From Trifolium pratense (Eukaryota > Streptophyta > Magnoliopsida > Fabales > Fabaceae), in assembly GCF_020283565.1 (NCBI RefSeq), contig NC_060063.1, positions 45,778,856 through 45,842,855 of the forward strand: DNA of 64,000 nt. The letters run 5' to 3'. How positions within the stretch are numbered: position 1 is the stretch's first letter; the number at the start of each line of letters is the position of its first letter. The position numbers and the translations under genes were made by a program. Shown here one piece after another: positions 24,601 to 35,732 of this stretch. A model generated the notes under the pieces. The model was not told the origin of the DNA, ran no database searches, and saw only the letters and a program-made list of their open reading frames with translations.

Positions 24601-27287
24601 CTTAGAGCAGTCATGACACAGTCCTGTAATTTTATAGATGCAATTAGTTTGATACACCAAAACATGGACAATATTTTTATTATAATAATTAACAAGATAA
24701 AAGTGATATCTCTTACATTGAACAGAATAGCAGCAGTGTGCGCATCAACTGCACTGAAAGGGTCATCGAGGAGATAGATATCAGCATCGTTGTAGACTGC
24801 TCTAGCTAGTTGAATCCTTTGCTTTTGTCCTCCACTTATGTTAATCCCTCTCTGACCTATTTCTGTAAGATCACCATAGCTAAAATCACCAATATCCTTA
24901 TCTAACGCACATACTTTAACAGCATTCTCATATCTTTCTTTGTCCATTGGCTTGCCGAAGAGTATATTATCTTGAACTGTTCCACTTTGTATCCAAGAAG
25001 ATTGAGATACATAGGCTAGTGTGCTGCCTACATAAACCTGTTTTCCATTATAGTGAAATATCAAGGGAGGTAATATATAAGATGCAATGTTCATGAATAT
25101 GAATTTGGCTTTCAAAAACCACAAAATTTGTTGGGTTTATAACTTACAGTTCCTGAAATCTTAGGAATCTCTCCAAGTATTGCATACAGAAGAGATGATT
25201 TTCCGGCTCCAACTGGTCCACAAACTGCTATTTTTTGTCCCCATTTTATCTCTAAATTCATATCTTTTAAAGTGGGGGACACAGATTCATGATCCCAAAT
25301 GAAGTTGCCAGCTTGAATTGCCATAGCATTGACTGAACATTGCTTTATGTTTCTTCCATTATCATCATTATTTAGCTCTTCAGCGAGCATAAATGTGTTG
25401 ATGCGATCAAAGGAAACCTTAACCTGAATCATAACAGATAGGGCCTCTGGGATCATAAGAACAGGATCTCCCATGTTCCTCAATGCTGTAAGAACTGTAA
25501 AAATGGTTTCAGCATTCAATGGTGCACTGTTGAAATAAGCGCATCCAAGGAAGACAACAGCAGGAATAACTGTAGGAGACAGCCAATAAAGAAATGTTCC
25601 AAAAGCTTTCAGGAACTGTGTCTTAGACAGCCATTTGAATTCTTTATCTCGTAGGGACTCAACTACGTTCTTGAACTTTTCTTCCCAAGATTGTAACTTA
25701 ATTATTTTCATACTATTAAGAATCTCTGAAGTTGATCTGAGACGTTCATCTTGTGCAATCATAAACTGTAGCTGACAATTTTGTAGCATCCTTGCAAGTG
25801 GTACATTGAGAAGTCCACAGATGAGAAGGGGCACTAAACCAGGAAGAGCACCAATACCTACAACACCAAAAAGAATAGCAATTGACAAAACAAGTTGCAA
25901 TACACAAGTCCATGTTATATGAAACCACCATGGAAATTCTCCCATTCTATATGCATCAATTGCAATGTAATTCACAATTTCGCCAGTTGAATGTCTTTCC
26001 CTTGCTAAATTTGAAAGCTTTAGCTGTTTTTGATAAATTGCCACCATCAGAGCTGATCTCATTTTCATTCCTGACCTCCTTGAGTTAAAGAACCAATGTC
26101 TTTGAGACAACGACTCAGCCAATTTAGTGAGAATCAGAAAACCAACTATGGAAAGACCTTGTTTGAGATCTACCTCAGTTCTATTTGAGTAGTTAACAAA
26201 AGCATAAAGTATTAGAGGTGAAACTGCAACAGAAATAGTTCTGATTAATGCATAAAATGCTATTAATATGTTTTCTTTTAAGTAAGTTCTAACTACAGAC
26301 CAAAGAACCAAGTTCTTTGTATTGTTATTAGTCGTCTCCCTTACAAGGGATTCCCATGCATGCACAAAGCTTTGATAGGCAGTGCCTGCTTCATCTTCGG
26401 AAACAAGGGAGGGTATGTCTTCTAGAGCTAGTGACTTTGAGTAACCTAAACTGAGTATTGAATTAACCCAGGAGAAAATCAACTTGCTGGGAAAGGTAGC
26501 ATGGCCTAGTCCTGTTTGTTTAGTTTCATTATTTTGAGCTAATACTGGCTCATAAATACATTCTTGGACATTATGAGTTCCTAAGTAACCAATATTTTTT
26601 AAGGCACAGTATAGAAGAAGGAAATGCACAAGCCACTGTACAATATCAAATGTTTCAATGGCATGTTCTTTGAACAGAATTTCAATGTTGAGAGCTGAAA
26701 CCAACACACAGGAAGATATCCACCAGACAGAGTTTAGTATTTTAATCCATTTGACTCTCTGAATAAGCAAAGAAACTGTTAATGAATTCCAAATGAATCC
26801 TCTTATAATGCAAGCTAACCAACTCAGCTCGTTAGAGTTGCCAGTTTTGTATATGAGATCCCACAAGCTAATAGCAAAAAAAGTAATGCTAATAAGAGCA
26901 CAACAGATTGAGACAAGTTGGAAAATCCAACTTCTTGTTTGGCTCCTACATACAGAAGTTTTTCTGATAAAACCGATTACCAAAGACGTGTAGTAGACAC
27001 AGACAAAAAGTACATTGATAGTGTCTATTATGCTCCTTAGAGAACATAAAGAAGTTAAATCAAAATCCTTGAGACAAATCAATGAAAAATCACCTGCATT
27101 TCCATCAAAACAATCAGCAATCAATGAGACGTGCATGATTCAAACAGGTGCAGAAAAGCAATAACCTTAATTCCATAGATAAGTGATTTCATAATGTAAC
27201 AGAACAAGTTTTCATAGGCCAGCAGTAGAAAAAAGAAAAGAAGGATCTAAGTATGAGTAACATACCCATTGACAGAAGAGAAGCCAT
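21649..27287 (-). CDS. ABC transporter C family (MRP-type), copy A, intact, 12 exons
   Basis: Spliced CDS: 27287-27266, 27093-25148, 25037-24717, 24623-24537, 24423-23806, 23695-23531, 23436-23142, 23057-22843, 22760-22455, 22341-22278, 22132-21893, 21779-21649. These total 4,410 nt (1,469 aa). The first exon is just 22 nt (MASLLSM plus one base). The order is TMD0, L0, TMD1, NBD1, TMD2, NBD2. NBD1: Walker A GPVGAGKS at 633-640, signature ISGGQ at 723-727, Walker B LLDD near 746. NBD2: Walker A GRTGSGKS at 1251-1258, WSLGQ at 1354-1358, LDE near 1377-1379, switch His near 1410. All ATPase motifs are intact. It resembles plant ABCC8-type proteins, which pump conjugated organic anions across the vacuolar or plasma membrane. 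The exact substrate cannot be read from sequence. Confidence 0.95.
27266..27287 (-). other. 22-nt first coding exon of ABCC copy A
   Basis: The minus strand reads ATGGCTTCTCTTCTGTCAATGG and is followed by the donor GTATGT. Splicing to the acceptor ATGCAG at 27094 joins it in frame to GDFSLICL. The in-frame ATG at 27136 inside the intron would give an alternative N-terminus (MHVSL...), but that stretch looks like an intron 3' end and copies B and C do not conserve it as coding. Confidence 0.8.
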
Positions 27288-28360
27288 TTATGCAGCATGA
27301 GTTCCAATGTTATGTGCTCCTTTTACAGAATAGAAGCCTATAACACTGAGCACACGTTTGTTTAAATTATATGCACTATATAACTTGCCATTGACATGTC
27401 CATTTGTATATCTGTATTTTATCATTGTATCAGGTAAACTAACTTGCAGATGCAATGCAATCTATGATGTCTTGAGGCATGTCCTCGTAGTTTGTTTTCT
27501 TGCTTTTTGTGTTTTTCCATGTGAGAATCATTAATGGAAATGTTAATTTACTACCCACCTAGTCCTTTTGTTTTTTACTCCATCAAGTTAAGGAAACCAA
27601 TAAATATACTAGTAGTAATATTTTCTTGAAAAATGTGGAATCAATTTTTTTTAAAGTTTAAAAATTGTTCTTTTCAATAAAAAGCTTATACTTTTGGTGT
27701 TATTAACTAGTACTCTTAATCAACTTGTTAACATGTCTCTTTTTTGAAAAATGAATAAAAGTTTAAGTGAGTTGAATTCTGGGGCTCATCAGGGATTAGC
27801 TCAAGGATTAGAGAGCGTTGAGAGAAGTTCTTACAAATTGTCCACCGAAGAGATTCTCACGACAGAAGCGGGGGTTTTGTTTGTTTTTTGAAGAACTCAG
27901 AAGCATGAGTTGAACATATGTTTTGTGGAGTATGAATCAACTTCTTAGCAACTGAATCAATATTCATTGACTTAATTTATTATTATTTAAAAAAGCTCCA
28001 AACATCTTGATGATATACTTATTATACACAATAACTCAATGATGAGTCCACATGGACTGAGCAAGAGCATCAAATGGAGTATTTACCAAGATGGCCAAGT
28101 CTTGCACATCCAGCCTGTGTATTTAGTCTAATTCAAATGCTCACTTGAATATGATAGGCTATAATCTGTTAAGTGTCTGCTTCCCATGTAATAATTGCTT
28201 AATTTACTCTGCAATAAAAATACTCTGAAATAGTCCTTTCTGCATTAATTGACTCTCATGTTTATTATTTTGCACTATCATATTGACTCTCTGAAGCGGG
28301 TCATATAATTTATCAATGATCATACTCCTTGATTTTTATTGGGGAGTAGGTATTAGTCGC
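27288..28360. other. Upstream region of ABCC copy A
   Basis: No gene. 27950-28090 is homologous to 47990-48125 upstream of copy B (shared 'attgacttaatttattattatttaaaaa-gctc' and 'ctcaatgatgagtccacatggactgagcaagagcat'), so the duplicated block included the 5' flank. The remainder is AT-rich sequence of unknown content that should hold the promoter of copy A. Confidence 0.6.
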
Positions 28361-28955
28361 TGTTATGAGTCCCACATCGGTTGAGAGATGGCTAGAGGCA
28401 ATCCTCACTTTACAAGCCGGTTTTGTAAGGATGAGTTGGGCCCAATACTCAATTTTAAGATGGTATCAGAGTCTCTATGACTAAGTGGTCTAGAGTTCGA
28501 TCTCTGCTCTCCTCACTTTCTAATTAAAAAGCGGAATTTAAGCATATGGTAGGCGACCCTATGCATTATCCACGCTTCAAGCCCAAGTGGGCATTTGCAT
28601 GATGAGGCTTGTGTTATCTCGAATTTTTGCGTAAACAACGTGTTAGAAATAATATAAAACAATTGATGTGGCCCTATCCTAACAACTTAAGCTTTTGGGA
28701 TAATCGGTTATTTAACATGGTACCAGAGCCTCTCCACGATCCTTTGGGCCACCTGTTATCAGGTTTCCGCTATCGGGCCACCTACCGTTTATATCCACGC
28801 ACCAAGCCCAATAGTGCCGGGCGTGAGGGGGTGTGTTATGAGTCCCATATCGGTTGAGAGATGGCCTGACTTAGTGTTTATATACTAGAGGCAATCCTCA
28901 CTTTACAAGCCGATTTTGTAAGAATGAGTTAGACCCAATACTCAATTTTAAGACA
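28361..28955 (+). mobile_element. TRIM (terminal-repeat retrotransposon in miniature), composite
   Basis: The 5' LTR (28361-28460) begins TGTTATGAGTCCCACATCGG. It is followed at once by TGGTATCAGAG, the usual binding site for initiator methionine tRNA. The 3' LTR (28834-28955) begins with the same phrase and is preceded by a purine tract GTGAGGGGGTG. There is no coding capacity. The internal part includes a second LTR-like stretch beginning tgttagaaataatataaaac and a second primer-site-like phrase tggtaccagagcc near 28719, suggesting a mosaic of two TRIM families. The 5' LTR lacks a segment of about 25 bp present in the 3' LTR (cctgacttagtgtttatata). Confidence 0.85.
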
Positions 28956-29918
28956 CATACAAGTGTATCGGTTGTTGATTTATCAATGATCAAAATTGCT
29001 ATGAAAGTTTTAGTCGCCACATACAAGTGTATCAGTTGTTGATTTTACCATGGAAACTATTTTATGTGCTGAAATCTTCACCAAACTGCTGTCATGCTAA
29101 TTGTTTTCCATGTTTAGGCGAACATAATGTATCTTCTTTTAATTCATCCTATGCAAATAGCATGAGCAATATGCAAATAGCATGAGCCAGAGCAGCTACA
29201 AAACAGGAAGGATCAAGATCCATGAGATGCATGCACGCAATTAGCCAATAATGAATTTGTTGTCACACCTATCTGCAGACTGCATCCAACATGTTCATGT
29301 CCAACAAAAAATGCAAGAACATCAACAACTAGAAAATCAAATCAAAATCCTAAACAAGACAATTGATTTAACCACCACATATTCAATCATAATTAAAGAT
29401 TTTCTTTCTAGTCTTCAACCACCGCGATAATCTTTTCACCTTGTCTAACAACAGCTCCCCCAAAGAATCATTATGAGGAAATTTTTCCTTCCATAGAATC
29501 CAACGACAAGATGGGCTCGATTCGCCCTTCACTATGGGTTGCGTTTGTCTAAGTTGAATGGGCCAATCTCGTCTCTACAATAAGAGGGAGCCCATTATGA
29601 TTGAAGTATAGGGCTGAAATGCCTTGCAACGGCTAGTAAATAAAACATCGCCGACTATGTCTCATTTCAAGAACCTAAAATATCTACTAAGAAAACATAC
29701 ACACTTAATCAATGAAAAATTTTATTTCAGAGAAAATAAAAAAATTGCCACCTAAAAACAAATGGTTAGAAGTTTAAGCAACTCCACAATCGCCTGAACA
29801 TAATATCGAGTCCAAATAATAATATGATGAAGAAGGCAAGGGCGATTTTGTAATTGTATTAATATATACTCTTAATAAATTATATGCAAATTGTTTTTAG
29901 GTTCAATAGAAAAAGTGT
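28956..29918. other. Intergenic spacer downstream of the TRIM
   Basis: No gene. The phrase cacatacaagtgtatc-gttgttgatt occurs twice (28954-28982 and 29018-29043). An octamer-rich duplication, atgcaaatagcatgagc, occurs at 29151-29187. 29277-29300 (gcagactgcatccaac) matches 48150-48165 near copy B, extending the flank homology. Confidence 0.5.
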
Positions 29919-29919
29919 A

Positions 29920-30051
29920 GTGTCCCATGAGCTTAACTCGTTGGTAGGGACAATGCATTATATATGCAGGGGGTCGGGGTTCGAACTTCGGTCATCTCAC
30001 TTATCCATCTTAATGGTGAAATTTCTAATCACTAAACTACTTAAAAAAAAA
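29920..30051 (+). mobile_element. tRNA-derived SINE
   Basis: It starts GTCCCATGAGCTTAACTCG, continues TTGGTAGGGACAATGC as an A-box-type region and carries the B box GGGTTCGAACTT at about 29978-29989. After a tRNA-unrelated body it ends in a run of A residues. The spacing and A-tail are typical of plant SINEs. It does not form a tRNA cloverleaf. Confidence 0.7.
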
Positions 30052-31812
30052 TACATATTATTATATGGGCAGGAGCCCCACAAGCTCTTACCTTTCCCCT
30101 GGATGATAAGGACCCTCAACATTTTTCATCAAAGAGGTCGTTTGTTTATATCATCACTCATTTGAAATTCAATAATTAATATATCTCGTGTTTAGGGAGG
30201 ATATTTGTTTATACTATAACTGATCTTCATGTTGAGTGTATCATTTGGGAAAATATTTTCCTTACCTTTATTTGTGAGTGGATAACGTGTGATGAGACCC
30301 TTTTGTTTTTTCTTACCTTTCTTCTCTTTTAATGTTGTGAGTGGGGAATAGGTATGGTAATGGGGCGGGATGCGGATTTTGTCTTTTCCAAATTCAAAGT
30401 CATAAAATTCGGGTTTCCTCAAACTAGTCCCAATTCTCAACGGGTATGAAAAGTGTAACTTCAAACTCATACCCAACGATGTTCGGGTATCCTCATTCCG
30501 CTCACCTCGATATGAACTTACGTTGAATTTTGGTACTTTTTATTAAAAAATGAGGTCAAATTCTAAAACTATTTTGTTTCCATAGTATCAATTTTTTAAA
30601 CAAAGAGCTTCTTAAAAAAAAAAATTTTAAACAAAGATTATATATAGAAAAATAATTTTTTTATTACTCAACTTAAAAATAAAAACAAACATATGAATAT
30701 AATTTAAGACTTTGTTTAAGGGTTTATAATTTAAGATATGCAAAGTGCAATTAGATATAAACATCATTTTAAATATAAGCATCATTTTAAATTACTAAAC
30801 CTATTTATTATGGTAAGCTATTTTGCGATTAATCATACTAATATATATCAGATACATCAATTTTTTAATGAACCTAAAAAAATAATTTTTGATTTATAAT
30901 AGTAACCGGAGGGAGTAATTGTAAAAATGTCACTGCATTTTTTTAAGCAAAAGAAAAGAGTAGGTTAAATAAAATTAAGAAGATACAAATATCGGAGGAC
31001 ATGAACATGACCTAGTCAAACCATACAAAAGTGTCGTAATACAAACAGTAAAACTACTACAATAAAAGTGGTTGTATATATGATCCAACAAGCAACAAAC
31101 ACGCAACACGAACACAATTAAGTGAATCCGCGTACGGAGACGAAGCCAAATTGCAAAAAAAGTGTGATGCGTGAATCATCACAAACATTCGAAACAGAGA
31201 CGAGCCCAAAGGAACCCGAACCCTTGGAAACTGGAAAATGAATTTGACCATCAACACGAAAGCAGATCCACAAACCAAAACTTACTGCGACGAAAACAAC
31301 GACAACAACAAGTGGCCATCAAACGATCTGAAATCCAAAAAACATCAAGAAAGTTACGCAAAAAGCGAAACCATATTTCTTTTGAGCGAACACTCCGGTA
31401 CACATTTAATTTGTGTATGCACCAATACACCGTTGAGGTGGATAATATTTATAAGTCTAAAAATTAATAAACACTATTTATGAGTTATCATAGTTATCAT
31501 CCAATACATATCTTATTAGATATGTACTAAAAAATTCATCTTTAATTATTTTACTTTTTTGAAGGCAAATATATTATTAATAATAACCGATCTTTGCACA
31601 AGACGAACAGAGGCCGGGAAAAATAAACTACAAAACAAAGGCGCCATATATATGCATAACACCAATGAAAAACTAAAAGCAGACACCACCTAGTAGAGGT
31701 TCAAATTTAATCTCATTCTTAGAAAGACATACTCAACAACCTCTAGACCATCAAAGAAGACCATCAGGCCCAACCCAAAAAGATGCCACTAGACTAACTC
31801 CTGATCTTGAAC
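30052..31812. other. Intergenic spacer, no gene seen
   Basis: The region is AT-rich. 30345-30500 contains degenerate gggcgggatgcgg / gggtat phrases like those of the hAT MITE at 6801 and may be an old relative. The overlapping open frames at 31057-31483 occur on both strands, lack recognisable domains and are probably chance. Confidence 0.45.
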
Positions 31813-31820
31813 TCTAACAC

Positions 31821-32353
31821 CAGGGACGGACATAAGGGGGCAAGTAGGGGCTGAGGCCCCCCCTCTCGTCATTTTTTTTCTTTCTTTTCATATATTTGTT
31901 GGTAGATACTACGTAAATTGATATTTGAGAGATGTGTTAAAAGATTAGTAACGACTGTTTGATGCAAAACATGTACCCATAACATAGTAATTGTAGCAAT
32001 TTAATTTAAAATATTTTGATAATATATATTATACACTATTAAAGTCCAAATTCAATTAAGTTAATTTTGATTATTTGCTACAAGTGAAAAATTATTTTCT
32101 TGCTATATATGAAGATTGTGAAAAATAGGTTGAGAAATAAGATAGAAAATAAATTGCAAACTAATTATTACGATTCAATTATTGATAAATTTTATGATAT
32201 AGAACAATATCGTGTACAATTTAGATAAACAATGTAAAATATCTTTTATTTTTTATTAAGCATATTTAAGTACTATTATAATTATTATAATTTATTTAAT
32301 ATTTATTATTTAATCACTCCGACCCGTTTTATAGATTCATGGTTCCGTCCCTC
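31821..32353. mobile_element. hAT-type MITE, 533 bp
   Basis: The left end CAGGGACGGACAT and the right end ...CCGTCCCTC are inverted copies, flanked by the perfect 8-bp duplication TCTAACAC (31813-31820 and 32354-32361). The interior is AT-rich without coding potential. End sequence and duplication length fit the hAT superfamily. Confidence 0.85.
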
Positions 32354-32625
32354 TCTAACACTAAAATAGATGTGCTTTAATTAATCTTTGTTTTGCACCG
32401 GTGTGTTCTTGTTAGATGAATGTGTACCATATACAAGTGATTATTCGTTTTCGTATTTGCTCTTCTTGAAGTTATTGTCTTTCATGCGCAATACTTTTTT
32501 AAGATATTGCTTTTTACTATTAAATATAGAATAAAATGTAGTATAAGAGGTTTTTATGGTATAAAAATGTTGGCAATACTTTTTTATTCCATGCGCAATG
32601 CATGGTTAGATCTAGTTTTAGTATA

Positions 32626-32802
32626 GGAGAATGTTAACTTGTGCCCTTAAGGCACATGTTAAGGAAGCAAAAATAGAAATTATTAAATGTTAATTTGTGC
32701 ATTTTGACTTTTGAAGCATTAAATTTCTTGTATCATTAAATGTTGAATTTCTATTTTAGTATATCTTAACATGTGCCTTAAGGGCACATGTTAACAAGAC
32801 CC
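32626..32802. mobile_element. Mutator-type MITE, 177 bp
   Basis: The ends carry GTTAACTTGTGCCCTTAAGG on the left and its inverted relative (TTAACATGTGCCTTAAGGGC) on the right. A perfect 9-bp target duplication TTTAGTATA flanks it (32617-32625 and 32803-32811). The size and 9-bp duplication indicate a deletion derivative of a Mutator-like element. Confidence 0.85.
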
Positions 32803-32905
32803 TTTAGTATAAAATGTACGAAAGTCTGAAAAAAAATGTATGAAAGTCTGGATTATGATTACACCTTTTTTAGGCACACTTGTCCCTAAAAAAATTGTCC
32901 AATTG

Positions 32906-33125
32906 GGGTCAGCTGACCCCACTTCTTTTAATGTTATCTCAACCATTAATCATGTGACCCCACTTCTTTTAATGTTTTCTCAACCATTAATCATGGGATT
33001 ATTTTTTTTTTATAACCATCTTGTTCCTAGGGGAAATAGACCATAGTAGTCTAAAGTTTGGCTGCGAGGTAAGTAAAGTCTGACAAAAAAATTGTTGTTT
33101 TCTCAACCATTAATCATGTGATTAT
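32906..33125. repeat. Direct repeats of about 40-50 bp
   Basis: The phrase tgaccccacttcttttaatgtt and ctcaaccattaatcatg occurs at 32916-32956 and 32957-32998. A third partial copy, tttctcaaccattaatcatgtg, lies near 33100-33121. No function is evident. Confidence 0.7.
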
Positions 33126-33450
33126 TTGATAATGTGTATTTGATACTATTATTTAAAAATATTAAGTTTTTATAATTTTTACTAATAGATAATTAAATAT
33201 ATTAGTGATTAAAATTGTACATTGACATACACACGATGGTCAAACTATGTCTTATATTTAGGACGGGGAAGTATAAATTGTGGTCAAACTTAATTTATAT
33301 ATTTGTGATTGATTTGTGTTATATTAATGAGATTTTGAAGTTATTTCAAATAAATTTTTATACGGAATACGTATCTATACGGTATATCAGGCACACTAGG
33401 TTCATCAACACAGTTACACAGCAACCATTAACCAACATACATATATTATA

Positions 33451-34422
33451 GGCTAAATTAGTTAAAAGGTCCCTTAAAGAAATTTTAGGTTTCACAATGG
33501 TCCCTTAAAGAAAAAAAGGTTCAAATTGGTCCCTTAAAGATATATTCGTCGATCATAATGGTCCCTTCCGTTTAATTTTCACTGAAAACGTTAAGTTGCG
33601 ATGACGTGACAAGTTATTTTCCAAAAAAAAAAAAACAAAGGAAAGATTTTTTTTTTTTTTTTTCCAGATCTCATCTTCACCATTTCCTTCATCTTCTTCT
33701 TATGTTGATTTGTTGTTGTTGTTATTTCCCACACCTAATTACTATGTTATCTCCCCTAATTCCCAAATCCTTATTCCTTCTTCCTCTTCAATTGAAATCA
33801 GGAGAGAATCAAGGCACACAAAATCCTTGTTCCTTTCTTATTCTCTTCAATTGAGGTTGTTCTTATTATTGTTGCCTTGTTGAGTTGATTTTTTCATTTT
33901 GGTTTAAACCCATAATTTTATTTTGGTAAGAAAAACCCAGAAATTCGAAGAAATGATGAACATCTAATGTTAAATTTTAATAAAAAGTATTTTGTTTTGG
34001 TTTGTATACCATTACCTTTAATTTGTTGCAAATTTGAAAATGTTGAAGTTGCAAATCTTGATTTGTTTGATGAATTTATGAACATGATGAGGAAGATGAA
34101 GAACAAGGTAAATGAAGAAGATGAAGAAATAGAGAGAAAAATTATTCGGTAATGGTGCACCGTTAGATATGGTGAACATTCAAAATTCAATGGCTATTGT
34201 TTTTCAATAAGATCAAACGGTTTAAATTAAGAGATTTATTGAGATCTATGGTGCACCAAGTGTAATGTTAGTCCACCTAATACATTTTGTGTTAAAAACT
34301 AACGGAAGGGACCATTGTGATTAACAGATATGTTTTTAAGGGACCAATTCAGACTTTTTTTTCTTTAAGGGACTATTATGAAACCTAAAATGTCTTTAAG
34401 GGACCATTTAACTAATTTAGCC
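33451..34422. mobile_element. Non-autonomous Mutator-like element with long terminal inverted repeats
   Basis: The ends begin GGCTAAATTAGTTAAA and are inverted copies over about 130 bp. Each end contains three spaced copies of GGTCCCTTAAAGA. A perfect 9-bp duplication TATATTATA abuts both ends (33442-33450 and 34423-34431). The interior (about 33660-34150) has pyrimidine-rich and codon-like stretches with short open frames (for example 33967-34152 on plus, Met/Glu/Lys-rich). I do not recognise any of these as a gene. Confidence 0.92.
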
Positions 34423-34431
34423 TATATTATA

Positions 34432-34583
34432 CCATCCAACGAACAACGATGGTCTTTTTGATTCAGCTTTAAAAAATAATTTTTTTTTTGTTTTTTTTTT
34501 AAAATAGATTTTTTTAAATTATTTTTTAAAATATTACAAGTTTTTTTATATTCGTTTTTCATAAATTGAAATACTAATTTTGA

Positions 34584-34614
<31 letters not shown>

Positions 34615-35090
34615 ACATAAACATACATTAATGAAGATCAAAACATAATCAAAATTGCAATTTTTTCAAAAAGTTGAATTTCAAAAAAGATTTTTATAAA
34701 AATCTATTTGAAATAACTTCAAAATTAAGTGATTTTTTTAAATTATGATATAAAAAAAGTATTAATAAAATGATAAAATACCTAAAATAATATTTTAAGA
34801 ACAGCTATTCAAACCAAATTTTCATTTAAAGCTTTTATAAAAGGTTTATTTTTAAATAAAAATTACACAAAATTATGTAATACTATAAAATTCATTTTTT
34901 AAAAAAAGCCAAATCCCCAGAATATCCTCATGATCATAATTTCATAAACGAAACAACACAGAAGCTGCATGAATGCACATAAAACATTAATACTAACGGT
35001 AGTGCACGTTGCCCTAAAAAAAAAAAAGGGTAGTGCAGGTTCCGGAGGTTTGACTGATAAGGGGAGTGGACAAGGAAATGGTAAGGAGGG
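34432..35090. other. AT-rich repeat-derived spacer
   Basis: A (TA)n run lies at 34590-34614. The block 34440-34900 is an inverted relative of 54730-55190 (shared 'aatattacaagtttttttatattcg' and 'ttcatttgaagc' style phrases), so both are members of one dispersed repeat family. No gene is seen. Confidence 0.5.
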
Positions 35091-35325
35091 TGTTAATATT
35101 CATACATTGACTGTGAGATGACCTGAATAAGTATTTATAAATAAGAGACAATTCTCATCTTACAAGCCGGTTTTGTAAGGATGAGTTAGACCCAATACCC
35201 AATTCTAAGATGGTATCAGAGCCTCTCCACGATCTACTGGACCACCTGTTCACGTTTCCGATATCGGGCCACCCACCGCTTATATCCACGCATCAAGCCC
35301 AATGATGCTAGGCGTGAGGAGGTGT
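35091..35325 (+). mobile_element. Truncated TRIM copy
   Basis: A diverged LTR (35091-35210, sharing caatcctcac/caattctcat-cttacaagccggttttgtaa with the TRIM at 28361) is followed by TGGTATCAGAGCC and the same internal phrases (ctctccacgatc, tatcgggccaccaccg, atatccacgca-caagccc). It then reaches the purine tract ggcgtgaggaggtg. Sequence similarity stops where the 3' LTR should begin, so the 3' LTR is missing. Confidence 0.8.
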
Positions 35326-35732
35326 TTATATATGGATTGGGGATCGTTGAATTCTTTGTTAAACACCAGTTCTTTAACATCATTAAGCGTAAAAAATGAT
35401 AAACTCAACATTATTTAACATAAAAAATGATAAATTTACGAACAAATTCACCACATATTCACCACATTTAAATTAATAACATATAAAGGCATATACATGC
35501 CAACCATTAATGTGACAAAATTAGAGTGTATTATCATCTTAAAATAATCAACACATGTGATCCATATTTTTTTAAAATAATCAACAGATGTGATCTATAT
35601 GATCTATTAACACTACCTACTAACACCATGATTATATCCCCAAGACACCCCCTCAATATTATAAATACGTGTAGTAACATACAATACAAGATATATGCTA
35701 AGAAAACAAAGTGTGTCGTCTTAATTTTGAAT

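Noticed and set aside
25112..25147. Extension of ABCC copy A exon 2 past ...ISGTV
   Set aside because: A strong GTAAGT donor lies there, and copies B and C share the splice position.
29977..29989. B-box sequence suggesting a tRNA gene
   Set aside because: No cloverleaf can be formed and an A-rich tail follows, so a SINE is the better call; the same applies to 44885, 37810 and 21440.
31057..31483. Overlapping open frames on both strands
   Set aside because: No recognisable domain, biased composition and no splice or repeat context to support a gene.
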